This document shows positions 1-10,303 of a stretch of 64,000 nt of DNA, in pieces (the stretch's first letter is position 1; the number at the start of each line of letters is the position of its first letter). The DNA lies in NCBI GenBank assembly GCA_019114415.1, contig DXFO01000039.1:1-64000 (forward strand). The letters are read 5' to 3'. The position numbers were made by a program, and so were the translations under genes. Origin of the DNA: Candidatus Gemmiger faecavium (GTDB lineage Bacteria > Bacillota > Clostridia > Oscillospirales > Ruminococcaceae). Below the pieces are notes generated by a model. That model did not search any database, was not told the origin of the DNA, and saw only the letters and a program-made list of their open reading frames with translations.

Positions 1-1251
1 CTGGGCGGCGACGACTTCGACCAGCGCATCATCGACTGGATGGCCGAGGACTTCAAGCGCGAGAACAACATCGACCTGCGCAACGACAAGATGGCTGCCC
101 AGCGTCTGAAGGAAGCTGCTGAGAAGGCCAAGATCGAGCTGTCCAGCGCCACTTCCACCAACATCAACCTGCCCTTCATCACCGCGGACGCCAACGGCCC
201 CAAGCATCTGGACATGACCCTGACCCGCGCCAAGTTCAATGAGCTGACCGCTGATCTGGTCGACCGCACCATGACCCCCGTCCGCAAGGCTCTGGCCGAC
301 GCCGGCCTGCAGGCTTCCGACCTGAAGAAGGTCCTGATGGTCGGCGGTTCTACCCGTATCCCCGCTGTCTACGACGCTGTCAAGAAGGAGCTCAACTGCG
401 AGCCGTTCAAGGGCATCAACCCCGACGAGTGCGTTGCTGTGGGCGCTGCCATCCAGGGCGGCGTTCTGCAGGGCGACGTCAAGGGCCTGCTGCTGCTGGA
501 CGTCACTCCCCTGAGCCTGGGCATCGAGACCCTGGGCGGCGTCTGCACCAAGATCATCGAGCGCAACACCACCATCCCCACCAAGAAGAGCCAGGTGTTC
601 TCCACTGCGGCCGACAACCAGCCCAGCGTTGAGGTCAACGTCCTGCAGGGCGAGCGTGAGTTTGCCCGCGACAACAAGAGCCTGGGAACCTTCCATCTGG
701 ACGGCATCGCTCCGGCGCCCCGCGGCGTGCCTCAGATCGAAGTCACCTTCGATATTGATGCCAACGGCATCGTCCATGTCAGCGCCAAGGATCTGGGCAC
801 CGGCAAGGAGCAGAGCATTACCATCACCGCTTCCACCAACATGAGCAAGGAAGACATCGACAAGGCCGTCAAGGACGCCGAGCAGTACGCTGCCGAGGAC
901 AAGAAGCGCCGTGAGGAAGTGGATGTCCGCAACAACGCTGACCAGATGGTCTTCCAGACCGAGAAGGCCATGGGCGAGTTCGGCGACAAGATCTCCGCTT
1001 CCGAGAAGAGCGACATCGAGACCAAGGTCAGCGCCCTGAAAGAGGCTCTGAAGTCCGGCACCATCGATGACATCAAGGCCAAGCAGGAAGAGCTGCAGAA
1101 GGCATTCTACGCTGTCAGCGAAAAGGTCTATCAGCAGGCTGCCCAGGCCCAGCAGGCACAGCAGCCCGGCACTGACCCCAACGCGGGTGCTCAGGGCGGC
1201 GCTTCCAAGAGCGATGACGGCGCCGTTGACGCCGACTTCCACGAGGTCTGA
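1..1251 (+). CDS. dnaK: Molecular chaperone DnaK (Hsp70), 5' truncated by window edge
   Basis: Frame open from base 1 ([13 protein letters not shown]...); [28 protein letters not shown] motifs; C-terminal DADFHEV. Confidence 0.98.
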   Translation: MGGDDFDQRIIDWMAEDFKRENNIDLRNDKMAAQRLKEAAEKAKIELSSATSTNINLPFITADANGPKHLDMTLTRAKFNELTADLVDRTMTPVRKALADAGLQASDLKKVLMVGGSTRIPAVYDAVKKELNCEPFKGINPDECVAVGAAIQGGVLQGDVKGLLLLDVTPLSLGIETLGGVCTKIIERNTTIPTKKSQVFSTAADNQPSVEVNVLQGEREFARDNKSLGTFHLDGIAPAPRGVPQIEVTFDIDANGIVHVSAKDLGTGKEQSITITASTNMSKEDIDKAVKDAEQYAAEDKKRREEVDVRNNADQMVFQTEKAMGEFGDKISASEKSDIETKVSALKEALKSGTIDDIKAKQEELQKAFYAVSEKVYQQAAQAQQAQQPGTDPNAGAQGGASKSDDGAVDADFHEV

Positions 1252-1346
1252 TTTACAAAACCTGTGACGGGGACCCAGGCGACGGAACAGGCGGCCGCCG
1301 TCCGGCGTGCCGCAAAGCCCGGCGCCGTCCCTGAAACTGAGAGATG

Positions 1347-1399
1347 AACCCACTGGCCGTCGCCGGCAATTCTGCCCGGCGGCGGCCCTTGTGGGGTTT
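1347..1399 (+). other. Strong GC-rich hairpin between dnaK and dnaJ (no T-run)
   Basis: AACCCAC..GGCCGTCGCCGG..CCCGGCGGCGGCC..GTGGGGTT inverted repeat. Confidence 0.5.
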
Positions 1400-1476
1400 A
1401 ACAGCCAATCACTGAACCTGCTTTGACAGGCGCCGTCGTGCGCCGGTGGGGACAGCGAATGGAAAGGTGTGATTGT

Positions 1477-2640
1477 ATGGCAGATAAAAGAGATTACTAC
1501 GAAGTCCTGGGCGTCGGCAAAAACGCCAGCGACAACGAGATCAAAAGCGCCTACCGCAAACTTGCCAAAAAGTACCACCCTGACCTGAACCCCGGCGACA
1601 AGGAAGCCGAGGAAAAGTTCAAGGAGGTCAACGAAGCCAACGACGTTCTGTCCGACCCGGAAAAGCGCAAGCGCTATGACCAGTTCGGCTTTGCGGGCGT
1701 CGATCCCAACTATGCGGCCAGCCAGGGCCAGGGCGGCTTTGGCGGCGGCTTCGGCGGCGTGGACCTGGGCGATATTTTCGGTGACATTTTCGGCGGCAGC
1801 TTTGGCGGCGGTTTCGGCGGTTTTGGCGGCGGCCGGACCAACCCCAACGCCCCCCGCAAGGGCCATGACATCCAGGCCAGCGTCATCCTCACCTTTGAGG
1901 AGGCTGCCCACGGATGCAGCAAGACCGTTACCATCAACCGGCAGGAGACCTGCCACGACTGCAACGGCACCGGCGCGGAGCGGGGCACCAGTCCCGAGAC
2001 CTGCCCCCACTGCGGCGGCCGGGGCTATGTGGTGACCCAGCAGCGCACCCCCTTTGGCGTGATGCAGAGCCAGCAGCCCTGCAGCCACTGCGGCGGCCGG
2101 GGCACCATCATCAAGAACCCCTGCCACACCTGCCGCGGCACCGGCAAGACCGGTTCCCGCAAAACGCTGGAGGTCCGCATTCCCGCGGGTATCGACGATG
2201 ATCAGAACATCGCGCTGCGCGGTCAGGGCGACGCCGGTACCAACGGCGGCCCGGCCGGTGATGTAATCGTCCATGTCACCGTCAAGCCCGACCCCGTCTT
2301 TGAGCGGGACGGCTTTGACGTGTGGGTCCATGAACCCATCACCTTCAGCCAGGCGGTCCTGGGCGCCGAAATCACGGTGCCCACTGTGGACGGCAAGGTG
2401 GCCTACCGCATTCCGGAAGGTACCCAGAGCGGCACCAAGTTCCGTCTGCGGGGCAAGGGCATCCAGTACCTCAATGGCAGAGGCCGCGGCGACCAGTACG
2501 TGGTGGTGGATGTGGAAATCCCCAAAAAGCTGACCAAGGCCCAGCGTGACGCCCTCAAGACCTTTGAGGACTCCCTGCGCGAGGAAAACTACGAAAAGCG
2601 CAAAGGCTTTTTTAAGAACCTGAAAGACCGCTTCATGTGA
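1477..2640 (+). CDS. dnaJ: Chaperone protein DnaJ
   Basis: [14 protein letters not shown]-domain with HPD, G/F-rich region, four CxxCxGxG zinc repeats; start placed at ATG 1477 rather than the upstream in-frame start at 1423. Confidence 0.98.
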   Translation: MADKRDYYEVLGVGKNASDNEIKSAYRKLAKKYHPDLNPGDKEAEEKFKEVNEANDVLSDPEKRKRYDQFGFAGVDPNYAASQGQGGFGGGFGGVDLGDIFGDIFGGSFGGGFGGFGGGRTNPNAPRKGHDIQASVILTFEEAAHGCSKTVTINRQETCHDCNGTGAERGTSPETCPHCGGRGYVVTQQRTPFGVMQSQQPCSHCGGRGTIIKNPCHTCRGTGKTGSRKTLEVRIPAGIDDDQNIALRGQGDAGTNGGPAGDVIVHVTVKPDPVFERDGFDVWVHEPITFSQAVLGAEITVPTVDGKVAYRIPEGTQSGTKFRLRGKGIQYLNGRGRGDQYVVVDVEIPKKLTKAQRDALKTFEDSLREENYEKRKGFFKNLKDRFM

Positions 2641-2735
2641 CCTGTTACGGCGCAGTCTGGCACCGCGATCCTGCGGTCGCGCGGTCACGACCCTGACAGC
2701 GGGGAAGTGCCCCAAGACATATCCCGGGCAAACAG

Positions 2736-2788
2736 ATCGGCCCGCACTCCATGGCAGAAACACTGCCGGAGTGCGGGCCGATTTTTTT
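2736..2788 (+). terminator. Rho-independent terminator downstream of dnaJ
   Basis: ATCGGCCCGCACTCC..GGAGTGCGGGCCGAT followed by TTTTTT. Confidence 0.9.
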
Positions 2789-2829
2789 GCTGTCTTTATA
2801 AGCCGGGGTTCATACCGGGGCGGGGAAAA

Positions 2830-3762
2830 TCATTTCCACAGCCCCTGCGGATAGGTCCCGGCGTCGGTCATGGCCTGGAGCGCGGCCATCAGGGCGGGTT
2901 TGTCCTCCCGGTAGGTGATGCCGTACCACTTGTCGGTGCTGGTCAAAACCTTTACCTCGGCGCGGCCGTCCGCCAGCGCCGCAGAGACGACGCTGGGCAG
3001 GTAATACTCACACTTGAGAGGATTGACGGGCAGGTTCTGTCGCAGGAAATCCGCAAAGCCCTGCTGTGCCGCTGTGACAAAGCTGCGGGTAAAGCCCCAC
3101 AGGTTCATGCTGACCAGGGAATCGCCGGGCAGCTCCGTCCAGGTCTTGCCCTCGTCCTCGGTGTAGGCGATGGCATCGCCCTTGGGCTCGATGCGGGTGC
3201 GCTCGGTGACCGAGACCAGGTTGCCCGCCGCGTCGGTCTCGCAGACGCCGCGGCTGACCGAACCGTTCTCGCTCACCGTGTTTTTCAGGTGGAACCCGAC
3301 CATGGCCCAGGCAAACTTGTCTCCGTCCTCGTGGGTGGACAGGTATTCATAGATCAGGCGGAAGCAGGTGGGGCCGTAATAGTCGTCGGCATTGATGACC
3401 GCAAAGGGGGCGTCGATGCACTCTGCCGCAGACAGCACCGCGTGGGCGGTACCCCAGGGTTTGACGCGGCCTTCCGGCACGGCAAAGCCCTCCGGCAGGA
3501 TGTCCAGCTGCTGAAAGGCATAGCGGACCTCCAGCCCGGCCTGCTCGGCCCGGGCGCCTACCGTGCGCTTGAAATCCTCCTCGATCTCATGCTTGATGAT
3601 GAACACTACGGTGGAAAATCCCGCCCGGCGGGCGTCGTACAGGCTGTAATCCAAAATAGCCTCGCCGCAGGGGCCAACCGGGTCGATCTGCTTCAGCCCG
3701 CCGTAACGGCTGCCCATGCCCGCTGCCATAACTACCAGGATCGGTTTGTTGCTCATTGCCAA
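2830..3762 (-). CDS. Sugar-phosphate nucleotidyltransferase family protein
   Basis: ILVVMAAGMGSRYGGLKQIDPVG nucleotidyltransferase signature, NADDYYG metal-binding region. Confidence 0.85.
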   Translation of the reverse strand: MAMSNKPILVVMAAGMGSRYGGLKQIDPVGPCGEAILDYSLYDARRAGFSTVVFIIKHEIEEDFKRTVGARAEQAGLEVRYAFQQLDILPEGFAVPEGRVKPWGTAHAVLSAAECIDAPFAVINADDYYGPTCFRLIYEYLSTHEDGDKFAWAMVGFHLKNTVSENGSVSRGVCETDAAGNLVSVTERTRIEPKGDAIAYTEDEGKTWTELPGDSLVSMNLWGFTRSFVTAAQQGFADFLRQNLPVNPLKCEYYLPSVVSAALADGRAEVKVLTSTDKWYGITYREDKPALMAALQAMTDAGTYPQGLWK

Positions 3763-4053
3763 AACTCCTTTTTTCAGCCCCGCTGCCGCATGACCGGACA
3801 GGGAGACGGTGGTCTGCTTTTATCATACACGCAGGAAACGCCGGATGCAAGTTGTTCGCCCTGGTTCTGCAAACAGAAATCACGTTTTGTCAGTAGCGTT
3901 TTTTGCGCAGGAATGCTATAATGCAGTCAATCAGAATGTTGTTTCCGGCAGAACGGTAGCCGATGAAAACAATGGACAAAATTGACAAAAATGTATAAAA
4001 TGTGCGGCCGCTTGTGATATAATGGAAAGACATCAGACAGGAGGAAAAACACC

Positions 4054-5244
4054 ATGCGCAGTGAAGCAAAAGCTCTTGTTCTGGCAGGCGGCGGCGCCAA
4101 AGGCAGCTACCAGGTGGGCGTTTACCGTGCCCTGCGGGAGGTGGGCTGGCTGCCTGACATCATCACCGGCACCAGTGTGGGCTCCTTGAACGGCGCGCTG
4201 TTCGTGATGGACCATCTGGATGAGGCGGAACAGCTGTGGCGCACGCTGGACGTCCACGGCGTGCTGGAAGTCCCCCAGGGCAAAAAGCCGGAGGAACTGC
4301 GCAGCTTTCTTTTGGATGTCCTGCGCAAGGGCGGCCTGAACATTGACCCGTTGGGAGACACCATCGACGACTATCTGGACGAGGAAGAAATGCGGGGTTC
4401 CGCCGTCCGTTACGGTCTGGTCATGACCGAGATGAATACCCTGCGCTCCCACCAGTATACCCTGGAGGAGATCCCCCGGGGCCGCCTGAAAGAGTATATG
4501 ATGGCGTCCAGTGCCTGTTTCCCGGCCCTGCGCCCCCAGGAGATCGACGGCGTCAAATACATCGACGGCGGCTGGAGCGACAATATGCCCATGCACCTTG
4601 CGGCGCGGATGGGCGCCACCGAGCTGATCGCGGTGGATATTGACGGGGTGGGCATCAACCGTCCCAACACCACGGGCCTGCCCACCCGCATCATCCACAG
4701 CCACTGGGACCTGGGCCCGCTGTTTGACTTTGACGGCGAGCGGGCCCAGCGCAACATCAAACTGGGCTATCTGGATACCCTGCGGATGTTCGGGCGGGTG
4801 GGCGGCACTGCCTATGCCATTCTGCCGGCGGAGGATACCTTCCCGGCGGACTTTGCCCTGGCCTACCGCGGAGCACTCATGGAGGCCGCCCAGCGTGCGC
4901 CCATGCTCTGGCTGACCGAGAGCATGGCCCGCCAGGTCAAGGGTTACCCGCCTACCTACGACAAGGACCCCACCGCCCCCACGGCCGCCGCGCTGGCCCC
5001 GCTGGAAATGGCGGCGGAGCGGATGCAGGTGCCGCCGGATGAACCCATGACGGCAAAACTGCTGGCACTGACGTTTTTGGGGAGTTTTGACCGTGACCCG
5101 GCGGATAAGTTCCCCATTCTGCTGGGCAAGCAGGAGGGAAATGTGGTGGGCGAGGCGGCCATGGCAGCCGCCGCACCCGAAGAATTTGTGACTGCGCTGG
5201 TTTCGCACACTCTGTCCGGGATGGGTACCGGCGTATTCTGGTAA
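4054..5244 (+). CDS. Patatin-like phospholipase family protein
   Basis: LVLAGGGAKGSYQVGVYRAL, GTSVGSLNGA (GxSxG), DGG motif. Confidence 0.92.
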   Translation: MRSEAKALVLAGGGAKGSYQVGVYRALREVGWLPDIITGTSVGSLNGALFVMDHLDEAEQLWRTLDVHGVLEVPQGKKPEELRSFLLDVLRKGGLNIDPLGDTIDDYLDEEEMRGSAVRYGLVMTEMNTLRSHQYTLEEIPRGRLKEYMMASSACFPALRPQEIDGVKYIDGGWSDNMPMHLAARMGATELIAVDIDGVGINRPNTTGLPTRIIHSHWDLGPLFDFDGERAQRNIKLGYLDTLRMFGRVGGTAYAILPAEDTFPADFALAYRGALMEAAQRAPMLWLTESMARQVKGYPPTYDKDPTAPTAAALAPLEMAAERMQVPPDEPMTAKLLALTFLGSFDRDPADKFPILLGKQEGNVVGEAAMAAAAPEEFVTALVSHTLSGMGTGVFW

Positions 5245-5302
5245 GGATGCCGCATGGCGCGCGGGGCAAGCTGCCCGCAGTGCGCCACGGCGGGAAAGGA
5301 GG

Positions 5303-6913
5303 ATGTCTATGCCTGCGTTTAAGGGAATCAAAGTATCGCCCGGTGTGGCGGTAGGACCGGTGGCACGGCTGGACCGCGGCATTGTGGGTCTGCACCGCAT
5401 TGTCAGCGATCCTTTCCGGGAGCGCGCACTGTACGAGGCGGCCATCGTTTTGGCAAAGGACGAGCTGACCTGCCTGCAGCAGCGCGCCCAGGGAGCGGAT
5501 GCCGATATCCTGATGTTCCAGATCGCATTGCTGGAGGATGAATCCTTCACCAATGAGATCGGCGACTATATCGCGGCGGGCGCGGGCAGCGCGGCCGCGG
5601 TGGAACGGGCGGAGCAGATTTTTGCGGCCCGGCTGAACAATGTGGATAACGACTATATCCGGCAGCGCAGCGTGGACGTGCGCGATGCCTGCCGCCGTGT
5701 CGTGGATATTCTGGACGGACGTCCCCGCCAGAAACTGCATCTGACAAAACCGTCCATTCTGGTGGCGGACCTGTTTTTCCCCAGCGACATTTTTGCACTG
5801 GACCGGTCCATGATCCTGGGCATCGCGGCGGACAACGACAGCGAGACCAGCCATGCGGCCATTATGGCGCGGACCATGGGCATCCCGGCGGTGTTCGGGC
5901 TGGGCAAAGGGGTGGCTGCCCTGGCGGAGGGCCGGGACGTGCTCATTGACGGTCAGGCAGGGACCCTGACCATCGACCCCACCCCCGATGAGATCGCCCA
6001 GGCGAACCATCGGTTCGCGCTGCTGCAGCGCAAAAACCGCAAGCGTCATGCGCTGGCGGGCAAGCCCTGCGTTACCCGGGACGGCACCCAGGTGTCGCTG
6101 TACGCCAGTGCATCTTCCCCCGAGGATATTGAAAACGCCATGCACGCCGGGGCCGACGCCATCGGCCTGGTGCGCACCGAGCAGCTTCTGCTGGACCACC
6201 TGGGGGAGGAAAAGCAGTATTATTACTACATCAACTGCCTTGGCGCGGCGGGCGGACGTCCGGTCACGGTGCGTACCGGTGACGTGGGCGCCGACGACGC
6301 CGCTCCCTGGGTGGAGGACGTCCGCCGTGCGGCGGAGAACCGGCGCAGGCTGTCCACCCAGATCGCGGCCCTGCTGCGGGCGGGGACCCGGGGCGGACTG
6401 CGAGTGGTCTTGCCCATGATCACCGGCCCGGAGGAATGGGACGACGTCATGGCAGAGGTGGAGCGCTGCAAGGAACGGCTGCACCGCCGGGGCGTGGAAT
6501 ACGACCGCGACCTGGAATTCGGCTGCCTGATCGAGATCCCCGCCGCAGCGCTGGTGGCGGATCAGATCATGGACCACGGGGCAAAGTTTCTGGCCATCGA
6601 CATCGACGACCTGGTGCGCTACACCGTGGCTGCCGGACGTCCCGAAAGCCAGCGCGGCCGCTATGAGCGGGCGGATGTTCCCGCTGTGCGGCGTCTGGTG
6701 GATATGGTCTGCCGGATGGCAGCCGACCGGGGCATCCCGGTGTACATGTGCGGCATCATGGCGGGGGCTCTGCCTGAGATGGAAGCCTACCTGCGGGACG
6801 GCATCCGCGGCTTCTGCCTGGAATGGATCAGCCTGAACGATCTGAAGGCGGAATTTATGGAGATCGACCTTGCCGACGATGGAAAAAGTGTTGACAAATC
6901 GAATGGGATGTGA
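5303..6913 (+). CDS. Phosphoenolpyruvate-protein phosphotransferase (PTS enzyme I)-like protein, divergent
   Basis: SETSHAAIMARTMGIPAVFG phospho-His motif; C-terminal MCGIMAG; central PEP-binding block altered. Confidence 0.8.
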   Translation: MSMPAFKGIKVSPGVAVGPVARLDRGIVGLHRIVSDPFRERALYEAAIVLAKDELTCLQQRAQGADADILMFQIALLEDESFTNEIGDYIAAGAGSAAAVERAEQIFAARLNNVDNDYIRQRSVDVRDACRRVVDILDGRPRQKLHLTKPSILVADLFFPSDIFALDRSMILGIAADNDSETSHAAIMARTMGIPAVFGLGKGVAALAEGRDVLIDGQAGTLTIDPTPDEIAQANHRFALLQRKNRKRHALAGKPCVTRDGTQVSLYASASSPEDIENAMHAGADAIGLVRTEQLLLDHLGEEKQYYYYINCLGAAGGRPVTVRTGDVGADDAAPWVEDVRRAAENRRRLSTQIAALLRAGTRGGLRVVLPMITGPEEWDDVMAEVERCKERLHRRGVEYDRDLEFGCLIEIPAAALVADQIMDHGAKFLAIDIDDLVRYTVAAGRPESQRGRYERADVPAVRRLVDMVCRMAADRGIPVYMCGIMAGALPEMEAYLRDGIRGFCLEWISLNDLKAEFMEIDLADDGKSVDKSNGM

Positions 6914-6920
6914 TTAAATA
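6891..6920 (+). promoter_or_regulatory. Candidate sigma-A promoter for the T-box/ABC operon
   Basis: TTGACA-18 bp-TAAATA inside the 3' end of the EI-like gene. Confidence 0.5.
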
Positions 6921-6930
6921 ACTTCAAACC

Positions 6931-7220
6931 AGTGAAGCGAAAGTAAAACTGCAGGCGCACGCAAAGAGAGCCCCCGTTGCTGGGAGTGGGGCCGGAAGCG
7001 GGGCAGACAAATGGTTCGCTGAGGGCACGGGGAAAGGCCGAAACGGCCCAGTATCCGCTGACGGAAGCCTCCGTTACAGGGCAGGGGAATGATGGTTCTC
7101 CGCAAAGGGGCCGCGCCACAAAACGCGGCAAGCAAGGTGGCACCGCAGGTCGCCAAAGTATTTGGATTTGTCCTGTCCTTGCACAACACCCGTCTGGGGT
7201 TGTGCGGGGGCAGTTTTTTT
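6931..7220 (+). ncRNA. T-box leader (tRNA-sensing) with terminator; specifier tentatively UGG (Trp)
   Basis: Stem I base AGCGAA/TTCGCT with AGTA motif; AAGGTGGCACCGCAGG T-box at 7134-7149; terminator GCACAAC..GTTGTGC then T7 at 7173-7220; TGG at 7012-7014. Confidence 0.85.
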
Positions 7221-7365
7221 ATACCCGCATCCCGGAACCTGTTGAAAGGGAGCGTGCAGCTTATGAAACTTTCTCTCCATCCCGGCCGGCGATGGCGCGG
7301 CAGCAGACCGTCCGCCGTTCCAACCTGCGCCGGATAAGGCGCCAGACCCAAAAGGAGAAATTATC

Positions 7366-8391
7366 ATGAAAAAACTGTTTGCTGTTATGACCGCCTCCGC
7401 CTTTGCCCTGTCCCTAGCCGCCTGCTCGGGGAATACCGTTTCCGGCAGCCAGTCCTCCGCCGCGACCGGTGAGACCACCTCCGGCGACGGTGCAAGCTAC
7501 CGCATTGCCATTGTCCAGCAGGTGGACCACTCCTCCCTGGATGAGATCCGCACCGCCGTTGAGGCTGAACTGGATGCCCGGGCCGCTGCCGACGGCATCA
7601 CCATTGAATATACCGAGTTCAACGGCCAGGGGGACAGCACCGTCCTGAACCAGATCGGCAGCCAGGTCGTCTCCGACGGCTACGACGCCGTGATCCCCAT
7701 TGCCTCCCTGGCGGCCCAGTGCATGGTCAACGCGGTGGACGGCGATGTCCCCGTGGTCTATGCCGCCATCTCCGATCCCGCCACTGCCGGCCTGACCGAG
7801 CTGGAAAACGTCACCGGCACCTCCGATGCCCTGGATACCAAGTTCATCCTGGACATGATGCTGGCCGCTGATCCCGACATCCAGACCGTCGGCCTGCTTT
7901 ATTCCAACTCTGAGCCCAACTCCGAGACTCCCATCGCCGAGGCAAAAGCCTACCTGGAAGAAAAGGGCATTGCCTACGTGGAGCGCACCGGCACCACCGC
8001 CGATGAGATCCTGACCGCCGTCTCCGCCATGACCGACCAGGTGGACGCCGTCTTTACCCCCACCGACAACAAGGTCATGGAAGCCGCCGGCGCCGTTGCC
8101 GAAGCCCTGACCGATGCGGGCATCCCCTTCTACGCGGGCGCTGATTCCTTCGTGACCTCGGGGGCTTTTGCCACCTGCGGCGTCAACTACACCGACCTGG
8201 GCACCAAGACCGCCGACATGGCTGTGGACGCCCTGCTGTCCGGCACTGTTCCTGCCGACTACTACGTGATGGAAGGCGGCGTCATCACCGTCAACACCGA
8301 GACCGCCGCTGCCCTGGGCATGGATTACAGTGCCTTCAATGACATGGCAGCTACCGTGGTGGAGGTCACCACCGCTGCCGCGGGCGAATGA
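7366..8391 (+). CDS. ABC transporter substrate-binding lipoprotein (TrpX-like, ABC_sub_bind family)
   Basis: Lipobox LSLAACSG; VAIVQQVDHSSLDEIR..; followed by permease and ATPase genes. Confidence 0.85.
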   Translation: MKKLFAVMTASAFALSLAACSGNTVSGSQSSAATGETTSGDGASYRIAIVQQVDHSSLDEIRTAVEAELDARAAADGITIEYTEFNGQGDSTVLNQIGSQVVSDGYDAVIPIASLAAQCMVNAVDGDVPVVYAAISDPATAGLTELENVTGTSDALDTKFILDMMLAADPDIQTVGLLYSNSEPNSETPIAEAKAYLEEKGIAYVERTGTTADEILTAVSAMTDQVDAVFTPTDNKVMEAAGAVAEALTDAGIPFYAGADSFVTSGAFATCGVNYTDLGTKTADMAVDALLSGTVPADYYVMEGGVITVNTETAAALGMDYSAFNDMAATVVEVTTAAAGE

Positions 8392-8485
8392 CCCGGGCAG
8401 GGGCCAAACGAGTAAAACCGCACGGCGGGGCAGGGCAGAGGGCCTTGCCCCGCACGGTGCGCTCTGAACCAAAGGAGCTGTTACC

Positions 8486-9409
8486 ATGATCACCACCGCT
8501 ATTGTGCTGAGTGCGCTGGAGCTGGGCTGTATCTATGCTCTGGTCGCCATGGCACTGTTTTTGAGCTTCCGCGTCCTGAACATCGCGGACATGACCACCG
8601 ACGGCGCATTTACCCTGGGCTGCGCGGTCTCTGCTACCATGGCTGTGGCGGGGCATCCCATCCTGGGCTTGTTTGCCGCCATGGTGTCCGGCGCTGCGGC
8701 GGGCTTTGTCACTGCCTTTTTGCAGACGCGGATGGGGGTGCCCTCCATTCTGGCAGGCATCATCACCAATACCGGGCTGTACACCATCAACCTGGCGGTG
8801 ATGGGCTTTTCCTCCAATGTGCCCATGCTCAAAACCACTACGCTGTTCACCATGGCGGAGTCGCTGTTCGGGGAGAACGCTCCCTACAAGCTCATTACCG
8901 CCGCTCTCATCACGGCGGTGGTCTGCGCTTTGCTTATCGCGTTCCTGGGTACACGGCTGGGCCTTTCCATCCGCGCCACCGGCGATAACCCCGACATGGT
9001 CCGCGCCAGCTCCATCAACACCGCCTTCACCGTCACGGTGGGTCTGTGCATCGCCAATGCCATGACCGCCCTGTCCGGCGCGGTGCTGGCCCAGTACCAG
9101 AAATCCGCCGATATCAACCTGGGCACCGGCATGGTGGTCATCGGTCTGGCCTCCCTCATCATCGGGGAAACTCTGTTCGGTCACGGCGGGCTGTGGACCA
9201 AGGCAGTGGCCGCCGTGGCAGGCAGCATCATCTACCGCTTCATCATCGCCATTGCCATGCGGGCCAACCTCCCCTCCGAGGCGCTCAAGCTGATCTCCGC
9301 CATCATCGTGGTGCTGGCCATCTCGGCCCCTGCCCTCAAGAAGGGCGCTCAGTTCCAGCGCCGCCGCTACGCTGCCATGTTCGGGAAGGGAGGCAATCCG
9401 GATGCTTGA
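8486..9409 (+). CDS. ABC transporter permease (TrpY-like)
   Basis: Multi-TM protein, ADMTTDGAFTLG.., between substrate-binding protein and ATPase. Confidence 0.85.
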   Translation: MITTAIVLSALELGCIYALVAMALFLSFRVLNIADMTTDGAFTLGCAVSATMAVAGHPILGLFAAMVSGAAAGFVTAFLQTRMGVPSILAGIITNTGLYTINLAVMGFSSNVPMLKTTTLFTMAESLFGENAPYKLITAALITAVVCALLIAFLGTRLGLSIRATGDNPDMVRASSINTAFTVTVGLCIANAMTALSGAVLAQYQKSADINLGTGMVVIGLASLIIGETLFGHGGLWTKAVAAVAGSIIYRFIIAIAMRANLPSEALKLISAIIVVLAISAPALKKGAQFQRRRYAAMFGKGGNPDA

Positions 9410-10220
9410 ACTCAGACAGGTCAAAAAGACCTTCAATCCCGGCACGGTCAATGAGAAAAAGGCCCTGACCGGCATCGACCTCAAACTGGAACAGGGGGAC
9501 TTTGTCACCATCGTCGGCTCCAACGGCGCGGGCAAATCCACCCTGTTCAACGCCATAGCGGGCAGTTTTATCCCCGACAGCGGCAGTATTCTGCTGGACG
9601 GCAAGGACATCACCTTCTGGCCGGACTATAAGCGGTCCAAGACCATCGGCCGCCTGTTCCAGGACCCCCTCAAAGGCACAGCCCCCAGCATGACCATTGA
9701 GGAAAACCTCGCCCTGGCCTACCTGCGGGCGTCGGGGCATACTTCGCCCTTCTCCCGCATCTCCAAGACTGAGCGGGAACTGTTCCGCGCCCGGCTGGCC
9801 GCTTTGGACCTGGGGCTGGAGGACCGCATGAAACAGCCGGTGGGCCTGCTTTCCGGCGGCCAGCGCCAGGCGCTGACGCTGTTGATGGCTACGCTGGTCA
9901 CCCCCAAACTGCTTCTGCTGGACGAGCACACCGCAGCCCTGGACCCCGCCACCGCCGACAAGGTCCTGGCTTTGACCCGCAGCATCGTGGCGGAACACAA
10001 CATCACCTGCTTGATGATCACCCACAACATGCACGCCGCCCTGGAACTGGGCAACCGCACCCTGATGATGGACGCCGGACATATCGTGCTGGACATCGGT
10101 GGGGAGGAGCGCAGCCAAATGACGGTGGACGACCTGCTGGAACGGTTTGCCCGGGATGCGGGACACAAACTGGACAACGACCGCATCCTGCTCAGCAAGG
10201 CGCAGACTGCCGCTGACTGA
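9402..10220 (+). CDS. ABC transporter ATP-binding protein (TrpZ-like)
   Basis: Walker A GSNGAGKST, signature LSGGQRQ, Walker B LLLLDEHTAALDP. Confidence 0.92.
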   Translation: MLELRQVKKTFNPGTVNEKKALTGIDLKLEQGDFVTIVGSNGAGKSTLFNAIAGSFIPDSGSILLDGKDITFWPDYKRSKTIGRLFQDPLKGTAPSMTIEENLALAYLRASGHTSPFSRISKTERELFRARLAALDLGLEDRMKQPVGLLSGGQRQALTLLMATLVTPKLLLLDEHTAALDPATADKVLALTRSIVAEHNITCLMITHNMHAALELGNRTLMMDAGHIVLDIGGEERSQMTVDDLLERFARDAGHKLDNDRILLSKAQTAAD

Positions 10221-10249
10221 ACGGAGACACCGGCCGATATTGTGACATC

Positions 10250-10287
10250 AAAAATCCGGGAAGAGCGAATGCTCTTCCCGGATTTTG
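10250..10287. terminator. Bidirectional terminator between convergent genes
   Basis: AAAATCCGGGAAGAGC GAAT GCTCTTCCCGGATTTT perfect inverted repeat. Confidence 0.9.
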
Positions 10288-10303
10288 TCTTGTGCGTGAA
10301 AAG

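Noticed and set aside
1730-1860. GGCGGC-rich short tandem pattern
   Set aside because: It encodes the Gly/Phe-rich region of DnaJ, not an independent repeat
4952-6577. 541 aa minus-strand ORF
   Set aside because: Shadow of the EI-like gene
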